In this document: piece after piece, positions 1 through 11,700 of the stretch | Layout: every line of letters starts with the position of its first letter | Numbering within the stretch: the first letter of the stretch is position 1 | Origin: Klebsormidium nitens | Lineage: Eukaryota > Streptophyta > Klebsormidiophyceae > Klebsormidiales > Klebsormidiaceae | DNA length: 64,000 bases | Assembly (NCBI GenBank): GCA_000708835.1 | Contig: DF237363.1 | Coordinates: 6,748 to 70,747, forward strand | Direction of reading: 5' to 3' | The notes under the pieces: generated by a model | Told to the model about the DNA's origin: nothing | The model's input: only the letters and a program-made list of their open reading frames with translations | Database searches by the model: none | Position numbers and translations under genes: made by a program

Positions 1-1390
1 TCTTCGGACTGTTGGCGTTGCCGACCCATTTATACCGGGCTCGTGTGTGTGTGTTAACGCGCCGCAGTTTCAAGTTGCAGTCTGCTGGCAAACCGTTCTC
101 AACTTGGATGCGAGCAACCCTGCCTAGTTGCCAGCTTTGAGCTTCCAAGAGCTGCCAGAGAAGAAGTTGAGCTGGCAGTGGCGGCCATTGGCGGCATTTC
201 GCAGTCATGGCGGCGCTTGGCGGATATCAGCACATCTTGGCGCTCCTTGGCAAACCTCAGCAGTCCATGATGCCCCTAGCCGCCACGTTGCCAAGCATCC
301 TTAACGGCTTGAGATGTTTCCAAAGACATCTTCCGATGTTTCCAGAGACATCTTGGCAAGGCAGCGGGCTTTGGCGCCCCTTGGCCAATTGGCGTGGCTG
401 CTTCTCACTTGGGAAAGCTTACAGAGCGGCTCTCAACCCCGCTCGCAACATTGTCAGAGCTCGCAAATTAGAGAAAGAGGATCGAAGAGAAGGAGGCAGG
501 CCAGAAGAAAGCAGGGTCTCCGTAAAGATAAGGTGAGTCCACTTTCTGTGCACATTTTATGCCCAGGCAGCTGGGGACGCGATCTGGTGCTTGTTTTTCA
601 GTTGTACACCTAAGTGGCCTGAAAATCAACCTAGATTGACCTTGCTTTCATGGCGTTCTGGTCTGGATAATCAGCAGGCGTCTGCTAAAGTCAGCGGGCA
701 TACGCTGAGCTCAGCGGGTATTCTTGTTTGCTTAACAACCGGGGATCCAGCATGCTGTATCAGCGGGGGTCCGCTGGAATCAGCGGGCGTGCTGGTCTGC
801 AGAACAGCGGGGGACCTGGAACGCTGAAGTAGCGGGGTCCACCAATTTCTTAGCGGTCTTTCTGGTCCATTGATTTCAAGGGGGGTCCGAGCTGACTGAC
901 GTCCCTATGTTGCAAAAGTTGTCCCTTTGCTTTGCGTCCTGCCGGCTTCAGGAAAGTTCAAGGAGGGGGCTGACTCTAATGCATTTGGAGGTTTCAAATT
1001 AGACCTAAAGAAGGGAGCTTCCTGCTGGAGGACCAGTTGAGGGCCCAGCGTTTTAGGGTCACGGTCAGGATTTTTTTGCTGCCCGCAGTGGAAGTTTCTT
1101 ACCAGGTGTGGAGTTGGTGGGACTTGTTTGGGGAAAATCCACCGCTGATTGCACGACCGCAAGGCGTTTGAAAAGGTGTTGCGAGGCACTGACGCAATGT
1201 TCCATGCATTGATGAAATGCAGATCATGATTTCGGGTGAGGCTTCAAACGTGACTGACCAGCTCAAAGTCAGCTGAAGAGGGGTCAACGAAGCGAATGGT
1301 AGAGTGGCGGAAAGTGATGAATATTGACGACAGTTTGCTGTGGCAAGACGAAGGAGCCATCGAGTCACCATACGCCGAGATGCAAGTGAG
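1..1390. other. Left edge, no firm gene; degenerate short repeats
   Basis: I see no gene here that I can defend. Bases 670-860 hold a degenerate repeat built on TCAGCGGG(C/T/G)(G/A)T, recurring about every 20-40 bases. A good donor (AAG|GTGAGT) lies near 531-536, so an exon of a gene starting outside the window could end there, but no recognisable protein precedes it. Open frames at 207-536 and 314-613 overlap in different frames, and neither looks conserved. Confidence 0.4.
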
Positions 1391-1409
1391 TGGGGGCTTT
1401 GGTTGCTAC

Positions 1410-2600
1410 AACCAAGTCAGTCAGTATGCACGATTAAAAAAGCTGATTGTATACATAACCTGTGCGTTTTGTTTGCACCCCTCAGCAGTGGCCGCCGCTG
1501 CGCTCCCTCTGTGGTTGTAGAAATGATTCAGTTGATTTGCACGATAAGAAAAAACCTTCTGTTAAGATTGAATGTGCGTTTTGACTACGTTTCCGGCTGT
1601 GGGCAAACCTTCACTCAATCTCAGCGCGTATTTTGAAGAGCTGAATGTATAGATTCTCTGACTGCGCGTTCTAGTGGTGCAGGAAGTTAAAGAATTCACG
1701 CGGGCGCGTACTGATCGGGTTGCGCCATTGGAGTTCCTCAACAGATTGAGGGTCGGACACGAGCACGTGAGTGAGAGATCGTGTAGTCGATGCCAGGACC
1801 CACTGTAGTTGTGTGAATCCGTCAGGTCAGTCAATTTGCACGTTTCAGGAAGGCTGCTTGTCTAGATGAAGTATGCATTTTGACTGCGTCTCAGCCGTGC
1901 CCCCGACTCAGCGCTATGTTGTGATTGATCGCAAGAAGATAGTCAATTTGCACTGCCCTTGAAGCTCAAATGTATAGTACTGTGGTTGCCTCTCGACTGC
2001 GTCTCAGCCGTGCCCCCGACTCTGCGCTTTCTTGTAATTGATTGCAAGATGGCAGTCAATTTGCGCTGCCTTTGGAGCTCAGATGTGTATCACCTTGGTG
2101 CATTTTGACTGCGTCCCAAGTCGCGCCGTCCTTGCGCTCCAATGTACAGTTGATTGAAAGTAGGCTTTGAAAGAAGGCAGTCAATCTGCCTTCGTTGAAA
2201 AAGCTGATTGTCTAGTATGACCGTGCATTTTGACTGCATCTCTCAGCCGTTGCCCAATCTGCGCGCCTCTGCATTGAATAGAAGCAAAGGCAGTCAATCT
2301 GCACTTTCCTGAAAAGCTGTGTGTTAAGACTGACCTTGCATTTTGACTGCTTCTCTCAGCCGTGGCCCCCCAGCATGCCTCTGTGGTGGTTAGAAATGAA
2401 GGCAGTCAATCTGCACGTTCCTGAGAAGCTGTGTGTAAAGACTGACCTTGCATTTTGACTGCGCCCCCCCAGCCTTTCCCCTGCCTCCGCTTTTGCCACA
2501 CATGGGTGATTGAAAAGGGTCAATATGCGTAATTTAACAAGCTCAGATGTAAAGATTGCCGGTGCATTTTGTCTGTGCTTCTCAGGCAATCCCTGCCTGT
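1410..2600. repeat. Diverged tandem array with inverted GTCAANNTGCAC motif
   Basis: About nine to ten degenerate units, roughly 104-127 bases each. A forward half such as GTCAATTTGCAC or GTCAATCTGCAC recurs near 1420, 1526, 1829, 1942, 2053, 2180, 2291, 2403 and 2517. Most units also carry the opposite half, GTGCATTTTGAC, some 30-50 bases later, so each unit is an imperfect dyad. The rest of the unit is weakly conserved (TCTCAGCCGTGCCC-like). The array differs in sequence from those at 3.3 kb and 15-17 kb but shares the dyad. Confidence 0.75.
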
Positions 2601-2654
2601 GGTGGATTGTAGGGGGCATGGGGGTTCCTGATGTATTGCTGCATTTTCCTGCAG

Positions 2655-4879
2655 GATGCTCTTCTTTTCAATGCATCCCGCAGCGATGCTCTTCCGATGT
2701 CTGCAATCAGAGCTCTCGTGGCGAGCGCGTCGCGCGGCTTCCTCACGAAGTCAAAGAGGGGCCACCGGATCCTCCGGAAGGTGGCGGGGCTCGTGTGCCG
2801 GTGTGCCAAGAAGGAGCTCGGGCCCGTCGGCCTTCTCTGGACAAAGGCGGCCTGGGTTGGGGGCCTGCGTGCAGCTGTGGCAGGGCTCGAGGGTCTGGCG
2901 AGCACTCCAGATGCGGGCCTGCAATACGTCTTCGAGAATGTTCTAACGTCGATCAAGCAGGCCCACCTTGAGGGGCTGCAGCAACCAGCAAGCGCCTCCC
3001 ATGAAGCTCACAGGACCACTGCGAGCCCAACGCCCGCGAGCCCTGCTGCCACGAATGAGGCCCGACCCCCAGCTGGTGGCGCATCTGGGAAAGCGAGGAG
3101 AGGGAGGGAGGAGCTGGCCAGCTACCTCTTTGGGGACGAAGGTATGAGTGACGCATTGATCAGGCCAACTTTGATCGAAGCTCCTGATCGGCCCTTTGCG
3201 AGAGTCAGACTGTAAGCTTTGTCCGGGGCTTTGGCCTATGCCCGAGACATACCGGCAGGTTGCACAAGTCAAAATGCACGCTTTTAAAGGTCTGGTGTAT
3301 AGTCAACTGGTGCAGATTGACTGCCGACCATGGCCGAGACTTTCTGGCACGTTGTAGTTGATAGCAGACACAAATCAAAATGCACGCTTTCAAAGGTCTG
3401 TTGTATAGTCAAGTGGTGCCGATTGACTGCCGACTATGGCCGAGACTCTCTGGCACGTTGTAGTTGATAGCAGACACAAGTCAAAATGCACGCTTTTAAA
3501 GGTCTGTTGTATAGTCAAGTGGTGCAGATTGGCTGCCGACCATGGCCGAGACTCTCTGGCACGTTGTAGTTGATAGCAGACACAAGTCAAAATGCACGCT
3601 TTTAAAGGTCTGGTGTATAGTCAACTGGTGCAGATTGACTGCCGACCATGGCCGAGACTCTCTGGCACGTTGTAGTTGATCGCAGACTTTGTGGCACGTT
3701 GTAATTGATAGCAGACGCAAGTCAAAATGCACGCTTTCAAAGGTTTGAATGTATAGTCAAGTGGTGCAGATTGACTGCCGACCATGCCCGAGACTTTCTG
3801 GCACGTTGTAGTTAGCAAAAGGGTCCTTGAGTCTGCAACCGTACAGTTTCTCAGAGCTCTCGTGCATATGTTTAGAGGTATGAGAAGGCAAGCGTCTATG
3901 CCCACACGAGTCAACCAGGACTTCACCCGTTTTCGTTTCTAATCCCAGCTCTTCATGCTTTTCTTTTTCAGTTCCACACGGCTTCCTCTGCGGAGAATGC
4001 AGCAACCCCGCGACCTTTGCAATACGCGGGAGCAGGGCAGGGAGCAACCTCCAGTACTTCTGTGGTGTGCATCGCGAGGTCACGGGCTGCTTCAAATTCG
4101 AGAAAACCCGGGCAGGTGCGCCTTGTGCAACTGCCGGAGTGCAGGCGTGTGACGGCGCTCAGAGACGATTGTATTGATCACTCGACCAGGAGCTGCACCA
4201 GCCCCAAGCATGCAAGTATGCAGAGTCTGTAGACATGTTGGCGGGAATTAGCCGGCCAATGTGTCCCGCAAGTGAGCACTCATAATAAAGACCTTCGCGT
4301 CTTGTTTCCCAGAATGGGCACGTGACCGTGTAGTGTACGGATTGAAGGCAGAGCTGGCGCGAGCGCTTGACGAGGAGTCGCTTCTGAGAGGCATTCGGGG
4401 TGAGGGTTTGTTTGAGGCAAAAAATGTGCTCTGACTTTTGGTTTCATTGGACAGCACAAGATACCCTACTTTGCCAAGGCTATCGTCAAGTTGCACTTGA
4501 CCTCTATTAATGCAGCTGTTTCAATCTTGTCGATCACGAACTTCTGTCAACCTTTCGAGCTGTTTGCTCACACCTCAGTTCGATGGGACCTTTCTACTCG
4601 CATGCAGAACATGATCGCTTTTCCTCCACAGGTTGGGACAAATGGCAGGAAAGTGGATACTGGGGAGATGCAACACCAAAAAGCAGAATCCTGATAGGTA
4701 AGTCGGTCGGATTATCAGGTTTTGGGTGATAAGACTCGGCTCACATCTGGTTCTCAAATCATAGATGTTGCGCTCAGCATCTTTTGAAACTTGGATGTCG
4801 GACGGTGGTTCTGAGAAGGCCTCAACTTGTGCGCAAGATGGGGTTCGAAGCTCAAAAACGGCAGCTTGAGCCCTGACCC
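2655..4879 (+). CDS. Multi-exon protein of unknown function with Cys/His cluster
   Basis: I do not recognise this gene. The exon chain is supported by splice signals and matching phases: 2655-3141 (acceptor TGCAG, donor GTATGAG), 3972-4115, 4313-4399, an uncertain exon near 4460, then 4633-4696 (donor GTAAGT) and 4765-4879 ending in TGA. The first exon encodes a basic helical stretch followed by a Pro/Ala/Ser-rich linker. The second carries a probable zinc cluster, C-x2-C then C-x2-H about 20 residues later (CGEC ... CGVH). The last two exons encode a basic segment with GRCNTKKQNPDRCC, reading continuously across the intron. The true start is not clear: the first exon has an in-frame ATG at 2697, but an upstream exon is possible. 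The satellite at 3262-3830 lies in its first intron. It may belong to the mobile cluster that follows. Confidence 0.5.
3262..3830. repeat. Tandem satellite, 106-bp unit, about five copies
   Basis: The marker AAAATGCACGC recurs at 3271, 3377, 3483, 3589 and 3723: spacing is exactly 106 three times, then 134 because of an internal duplication of the GTTGTAGTTGAT segment. Each unit contains GTCAAAATGCAC, a 26-30 base spacer with TGTATAGTC, then GTGCAGATTGAC, giving an inverted 12-mer, followed by a CGACCATGGCCGAGAC block. Copies are over 90 % alike, so this array is young. It sits inside an intron of the preceding exon chain. Confidence 0.9.
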
Positions 4880-4980
4880 TTCAAAACTTCGGGCCTATAT
4901 CGGCGCCTGCTCTCGATTTGTTGACTCTATTCAATTACTGCGGTCGTGAATGAAGGTCTGCCTATTTGCGTCAATAGCTA

Positions 4981-6885
4981 ATGCTGTCCGGCCGACCATT
5001 TGCAGTAAAGCTCCTGATCATGGGCGGAATCGAGAGCAACCCGGGATGGTCACCGTCAAATGAAGCTTGCCCGGAAGGAGAGCGTCCTTCAGCATCAGGA
5101 GGAGACGCACCAGCATCTGACGGCGGCGGCGCTGCAGTACCGCATCCTCTTCATGTGAGCAACCTTTGATGTGTTTTAGTCAACTGCGAGGGGTGGCATT
5201 GCTGCGTCGGAACTAGTTGATCAGGCCCTGCAGGCGTTTGTCACGGAAATCAAGGAGACTCATGGGCTCCGAACACTTTTGGGGGCTTTGGGTATCGACT
5301 TTGCAGTCGGACCAATCCAAAATGTTATCAAAACCAATGCATTGATTGCTCCCAGCCACGTGGACTGATTGCCAACGACGCTGTGTGCTGTTTCAAGTTA
5401 GCGCGCAGAGTGATCATCTTGCGTTGGCTTGAAAATCAACCCGGCAAGTCGCACCTTCTCACTCTTGACCGTGTAGAACAAGAGGTGCAGATTACAGGGT
5501 GAGTCAATCTGCACTAGCGTGAAGAATCGACTGTATAGAACCCGAGGTGCAAATTGACAGCCTCTGTCCAAGGGCTTTCTGGGCACTGAGAAGACAACAG
5601 GAAAGGGGTTGAGTCAATCTGCACTGGCGTCAAGAATCGACTGTGTGGAACCTCAGGTGCAGATTGACAGCTCACGCACCTCGCGCTGCCCCCTACGACC
5701 TTGAGGTTTAATGCGAGCAGATTGACTGGCCCCGAGCGCGCCATCGTACCTCACTCAACCCACCCCCTGCATGATTGCTCTCTTCAAAGCGTACGTATGT
5801 TATCAGGCCGCTTCAGATCATTCAACAAAAGCTTGCAAGGCAGGGGCCGCCACACCATCAAAGCTCCAGAAGGTAACTTTCTATCTCTGCTTGCAGGCCG
5901 CGACCATTGCCCCTGAAGCCCTGACCGCACTTGCGGAGGTGCGGATGGATTTGCCTGCATCCTGTGCGAGCACAAAGAGGCCGCTGGAGCAGGCAAGAGC
6001 CCTCTGCTCTCCCTCCTCTTCTTCAGCACTTTCCTTCACGAGTTGGATAGTTATTCACGCTGCGCTTCATGACCAGAAGGAGCGCTCGGGTTGACCAGAG
6101 ACTTCTTTCTTCTGCTTGTTCCAAGCCGAGGCGGCGGCCGCAAGCAGCGAAGATTGCCAGGGTCCGGCAAAACCTCTTTCGCAACAACCAGGCGTCGACT
6201 GTTTTTGCCGTCTTACTAGCTTTTGGCCGTTGCTTCAAAAGGCTGGTCAGCTGGGCCTGAAATGATCATCCACTTTCCTGATCAAGTGACATGGTGCGCA
6301 GGTGCTTCCACAAGCAGGACCGTCGGGGGGGAGGAGGAGGAGACTCTTCAAGGTCTCGGAACTCGCGAGCAGAGCCCAAGTGGACCATGCTGCAGACAAC
6401 GTGGACGAACCAGCTCCTGATGTCCGTGCACGGTAAGCTTCCCCCACCGTGCCACACGCATTGCATAAGAGCTCGCGCATTTTCCCCCGTAAATTGCTTC
6501 TAATAGAAACTGTGCGCGTTCATGTCAATAGCAGTTGCTACTCAGTGCTTGCGTTGCTCAATAGAACGACTCAAGAATCCAGGAGCATAAGCCAACTCTG
6601 TTCCTGTTCTCCTTCTCCCCAACATCCAGGGAAGGAGGAGAGCTGGAGGAAGACCTCGGTCAAAGGTCCGAGCGGGGTGCGGGGAGCCGGCGTGATGGGC
6701 GCAAGGCCAGGAAGGACCGAGTGGTTGCCGCGTTCTTTGCGCACTGCGAGCAGCGGAGAGCTGCATGGGCTGCCCACGAAGAAGAGGAGATGTGTGGCCC
6801 ACCCTCTTCAACAACGCAACACGATTCTGCTATTAATCTGGCACATCTTTTGAGAGCAACAAACCAATTTCTTTTCCGTTTTTGA
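4981..6885 (+). CDS. Predicted multi-exon protein with 2A-like N-terminal motif, unknown function
   Basis: Unrecognised. The ATG at 4981 opens an exon to 5154 (donor GTGAGC), joined in phase 0 to an exon starting at 5180. Later exons with matching phase are 5897-5938, 6302-6432 (donor GTAAGC) and 6630-6885, which ends in TGA. Residues 17-24 read GGIESNPG, resembling the 2A ribosome-skipping motif D(V/I)ExNPGP, but the first Asp is Gly and the final Pro is Trp. Such motifs are known at the N-termini of some retroelement and transposon proteins. The last exon encodes a highly charged, Arg/Glu-rich helix. The 5180 exon runs open to a TGA at 5366-5368, so its real donor is unclear. Whether these exons form one gene is an inference. 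Confidence 0.4.
5440..5745. repeat. Dyad repeat copies in intron
   Basis: Two or three units in which GTCAATCTGCAC and GTGCAAATTGAC (or GTGCAGATTGAC) are inverted around a 35-40 base spacer containing AAGAATCGACTGT. The flank CCAAGGGCTTTCTGGGCAC also occurs in the helicase-gene intron near 13.63 kb, so this is a dispersed copy of the same block. Confidence 0.75.
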
Positions 6886-8770
6886 CTCGGACGTGCATGC
6901 TTCTACATTGGGGTCTTTAGCCGTGTCGTTCGTCTCTGCACATGCTTTTACAAGATTGTGAGGCCAGGGGTCAACCGACAGCTTCTTGCCACTGCAGCGA
7001 GGATGGCGAGGCCCAAGAACGTGAGTCCCGTCCCGGAGCTGCACATCCCAATACTTCCCTCGAAGACGTAAGGATGCCTCCGCCCATCCCAAACCTTGCC
7101 TTCCGTCACTGAAACAATAGCAGGTCTGGAACGTACAACGTTCTGGTGAAGCTAATTCGAAGTGGATGAGCACTTTAAGAGTGAGCTGCAACACAGATGT
7201 TCTATTGTGCTTTCGGCTTGACATTGCTTACAAGCTGACCTCTACCCGCTTGACTATCTTGCGGGATCCTGACAGATTTTAACATTTGCTTGCTGCTGGT
7301 GACCAGGTGCCTCTTGGAGGAGAACCCCGGGCGCAAGCGGATGTCCCGCTGCATGACGTGCACCGGACAAGGGCTGCTATGGAGTTGACGGCGGTCGCAT
7401 CTGCTGGAGACATTGGGTTAACGGTGAGTTTACCTGAATCTGCCGGAGAATCATTGTGCGCACATGTTGCCAAGCTCGCCAGAAAAGTACCACTCGCATG
7501 CCCCTCATGTCTATTGCTTCATGGGCTGGTTCTTGGCATCGTGTTTTACAAACCACGTTGGCCAGCTCAAGTGGATTACAATCTGCTTTCACTTTCCTGA
7601 GATCCAGCTTATTACACAAACCAGCGGCGGTTTACTGCGACGATTGCGGATGCTCTCCTTTTACCAATTTTACCCGTTTGCCAACCCGGTCGCCTTTGGG
7701 TACAGAACGAGGGCGGCGAAGCAAGGGCGTCGACGTCTGCGGCGCCAAAGACTGGTCGGCCGGTTCAGAAGAAGCGACGGTGAGCTCGTTGGCCCAGTGT
7801 CGCTTGTCTCCATTCTTTCGTGTGCAAAAGTGACTCTTCTGCCATCAGGTGGTGCTTCCTGAATATTGCACATAGCGAGGGCACTCTTTTAGATCATGGC
7901 GGGATTCATCAGACTGCGCTAGATCATCTGATGCTTTTCCCAGCAGCAATCCAACCAGTTCTGTCCAGTGCTGCGAGAACTTCCGTGCTGACCTGAATTC
8001 ATTTACTCTGCAGCAAATGCGCGAAATCGAATCCGGTCCTCAGGGACGAGGCGGCTCGAGAGGCCGGTCGAGCGGCTGCGGCAGCTCATCTCCAAGCTGT
8101 GGGGGCATTGAGGCCCTCGAGAACGCAGTGCAAGGGGCAAATCGTTCATTAAACGGAGCTGGGTGATTTTCAAGGCGCGACTCATGCACGGTCCCCCCTC
8201 GTAAGTTGCCATGCCTTCTTCCTGCAGAGGTTGGAGTAGACTTATGTGTCCGTATCTGATTGCCGCTATTGACCTCGCTTGATTTTTTGTGCAAGTTCAA
8301 TTCAGACTTTTAAGCTCCACCAGATCTAGGCTGTTTTTGAGGGCGCGATTAGGTTGTTTTTTGGTTCTGCTCTGGGCACCCGTTTTGGGGCCGTGGTCAA
8401 GCTGATCAGGGGTTGCAGGCAGGCTTTTCTTGGGGAGGGGGGCGTGATTAGGTTGGCTTCAGGTCTGCTGCACATGGGCCTGGTTTCTGGGGCCGCCGCT
8501 CACGTTGGGTTCGGAGGCCACGGTCAGGCTGGTTCCGGGTTTGTTGGTTTGCTCTGGGGCTGGTTTGGGGCTGATTTGGGGCTGTTCTCAAGCTGATTTG
8601 GAGACGCAGTCAGGCTTGTCTTGGGTAGGCAAGCAGCCCGGTGTAGCTAGAGCGCTTTCTTCTGAAATTGAGTTGCTGTCAAAGATGCGGCCCGGCTGGC
8701 AACAGGGGCGTTGTAGGGTGCAAGCCTCAAGCCTCTTTGACCCTTTCTAATGATTGGTTCTTTGGCGCAG
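6886..8770 (+). other. Possible unassigned exons between 2A-like gene and primase gene
   Basis: There is no complete gene. Candidate plus-strand exons are about 7307-7421 (donor GTGAGT), 7719-7779 (after TACAG, donor GTGAGC) and from 8014, where all three frames close by 8200. They could be 5' exons of the primase-helicase gene or a separate small gene; the sequence alone does not decide. Bases 8350-8640 are a G/T-rich degenerate repeat built on GGCTGATTTGGGGCTG and GGTCAGGCTG, also found in the two introns at 10.75-11.3 and 12.45-12.7 kb. Confidence 0.35.
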
Positions 8771-11700
8771 GCGCTGGTGACGGACGCTCCCATCTCAAAC
8801 GTCGGGACCCTGGTCGACCGTCTGAAGGCCAAGCGGGACGCTGAAGAGGCAGCCGCGCGAGAGGAGCGGCTCAAACGGTATGGGCGCACGCAACCCCTAG
8901 GGGTTCCACGTAGGACGGGAGATGCCTCGGCCCACACCATGGACCAGGACTCGAGCCCCTCTTCCCCTCTGCGCTCTTCCGTCCTCCCTTCCCAGGGTGA
9001 AGACCCCGCCCCGAGCGCAGCGCAGCCCCCCACAGCAGCCCCCTCTCCACAGGTCGTGGAAGACGAACGGGCCCCGCCGTCGCCGCCGGCCGACCAGCCG
9101 CCTGTGGATGTGGATGCGGGTTTGCCTCCCTCCCTCTCGGAAACCCATGATGCGCCCCCCTTCCCCGCTGGGCGCCCACCCTCTCCGCCCCCCGCTGACC
9201 AGCCCCAGGAGCCCCTCGTCATAGCCCCGCTCCCGGAAGAAAACCCACTGCCCGAGGTCCCCGGTCAGCTCCCTTCAGTCACCCCTTCCCCTTCCCACGC
9301 CCACCAGGAGCAAGCGCTTGCGTCCGTCGACCAGGGGCTTGCGCCTGACCTGCCAAATCAGCCCTCGGCAACGGAGGCAAGACGACCCACTGCAGCCGAG
9401 CCGTCCGTAGAGCCGTCGTCTGCGCTTCCGCCCACCGAGCCACTCACGCAGCTGCCTGGGGATCCCCCTCAGGCTGCGTCGGTCGAGGACAGCGGGCCCG
9501 GCTGGTTGAAGAAGCTTGAGTTGGCGCTCCGGCAGCAGCGAGCGAAGGGCCATGCGATCGTTGTGGCTCAGGACATAAACGAGGAAGGGGCAAAGCGCTG
9601 GGGCAGTTTCAAGGACGTCGCAGCCCTGGCAGCGTTTCGGGGGCCGCTCGCGCGACCCGCTCACCTGTATGAAGTCATTCAGGACGACGCCCGCTGGCGC
9701 GTCTACTTTGACCTGGACTTCTCGATCGCCACCGAGGATTTCAACGACTTTGAGCGGCGCCTGGCAGCATTCCACCTCGTCAGAGACCGGTTCCTGACCT
9801 CGGTGCTCAACGTTCCCAGGGGTGCGCTTCGTTTTCAAGCGTGCAAGGCGCACGGGCCGGCGCGGCCCCCGAAGCAGGGTTTTAAGTTCAGCGTGCACGA
9901 GGTTCTGGAGGGGTTTTATCTGAGGGGATCGGACGCCAGGAGGGCGTTCGGGAAGGCCTTTGGGTCCTTCTTGGAGGATCCCCCAGACGATCTGAAAGCG
10001 AGTGTCGAGCTCATGCGGAAAGTGGGCGGGTCCGACTATATCTGGGACGGATCGGTCTATGGGCGGCGCCGTTGCTTCCGGTTGCTAAGGTCGTCTAAGT
10101 TTGGGGACAATTTCCGTCCCCTCGTCCCATTGGAGGGCAGCTCCGAGGCGATTGCGGACCACCTGGTCTGCTTGTACTCGGAAGCGGAAGTGGCTGGTTC
10201 CACCGAGGTCAGCGCCGCCCTCCTCGGGGAGTGGGCGATCGCGAGGCCTGCCCCCCTGGCCCCGCCCCGCGTGGGGCCCTTCCGACAGAGGGCGCTCACC
10301 CTCGAAGAGGCGAGCACCTCACAGGGCCCCGGCGCCGAGGACCTTTCGGAGCAGGAGCGGGCCATTCTCCTCGCCCGCTACCAGGAGGACCACGCAGGGG
10401 CCGAAATCAGCCGGGTGGTCCAGGAGCGGCCGGTGGTGTTCTTCGTTCTCTTCCAAGCGCCGGAGCCCACGTGCTGCATTGCGGGAAGGCGTCACACATC
10501 CTTGGGCAACCAGAATCCGTACCTCATCTACAGAAGGAACGAGCCGCGCATCGCACGCTATCAGTGCTTTGCAAACAGCTGCAGGTGAGTCCTCTGGCAG
10601 TAAGCTGCAGGTGAATTTCTGGCGGTGAGCAGAGACTTAGAAGCGCTTCCCAAATGCCGTCAATTTGCGCAACCGGTTTTCAGAGAAACAGACATCAAGA
10701 AGGTGCAGATTGTCGAGTCCGGAGTCTGTACGGCAACCTGTCAGTTTCAAGTGCGATCGAGCTAACAAAGCCCCTTTCTGGGCTGGTTTTAGGGCGCGCT
10801 CTGATTTGTTTGCAAGGTGCGGTCAGGTCGACCAGACGTTTTGCTATCGTTTGGGTTGGGTCAATTCTGTTTTCGGGGTCTGTGCAAGCAGTCAGACTGG
10901 TTCTTGGTGCAAAGTCAAACGCTGTTCTTTCATTTCTTTGGGGCCAGTCTCAGGGCTGCGGTCCATCTGTTTGGTGTGCAATCAGGTTGACTCGTACGGC
11001 CAGAAGTCAAGCTGCTTTAGAGCCTGATGTGAGTTTTGCCGTGGGTGTGTCGGGGGGCCTGCTTTTGGGGTTGTTTCAGGGGCAGCAGCCGATCAGCTTT
11101 GGGTGTTCTTAACAACGCTGTATTTGGGCGCGAGATTAGATTGACGTTAGGATCTGTCTTCAGGGCAACTTTCATTGTTCGGTTGTGTTTTAGGGTTGAT
11201 TTGCTTCAGAAGTTAGGCCGGTTCAGGGGCTCCTGCACCTGGGCCTCTTGTGGGCCTCCTTTTGGGTTTGGATCAGGGGTTCAGGGGCCAGAAAGAGTTG
11301 GGACGCACCTCATCTGCCTTGCTCGGAATCGGGCTGATTTCGTGTGAGTGAGTAGGGCTGACCAGTCCGATGCTTGGTGCGAGCCTGATGTACTTCCTAG
11401 ACCACGGTCACAGCGTCGGTTTACATGAGGCTTGGTCGAGGAGATTTTGGGGGCACATCAGGCTGGATCTGGGCCTTAACAGATTGAGCGGCCGGAAAGT
11501 ACTTCAGCGTGGGCCTAAGGGGGTGTTCAAGCTGAGCCGCCCGAGTCTTCTCGGAAAATTCTACACGTTCTCAAGCGCACCTTACGCTTCCTTTTTGCAG
11601 GGGCGAGTGCCGGATGCTGCCCCTGGACATGCTCACCACGTTCGGCTGGACGGAAGACTACGAGGAGAATCTGGGAATGCGACCCTACCCCGTCTTTGAG

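Noticed and set aside
8647-9222. Minus-strand frame of 191 codons over the primase N-terminus
   Set aside because: It is the reverse of a Pro-rich, GC-rich coding region with Gly/Arg bias; a shadow frame.
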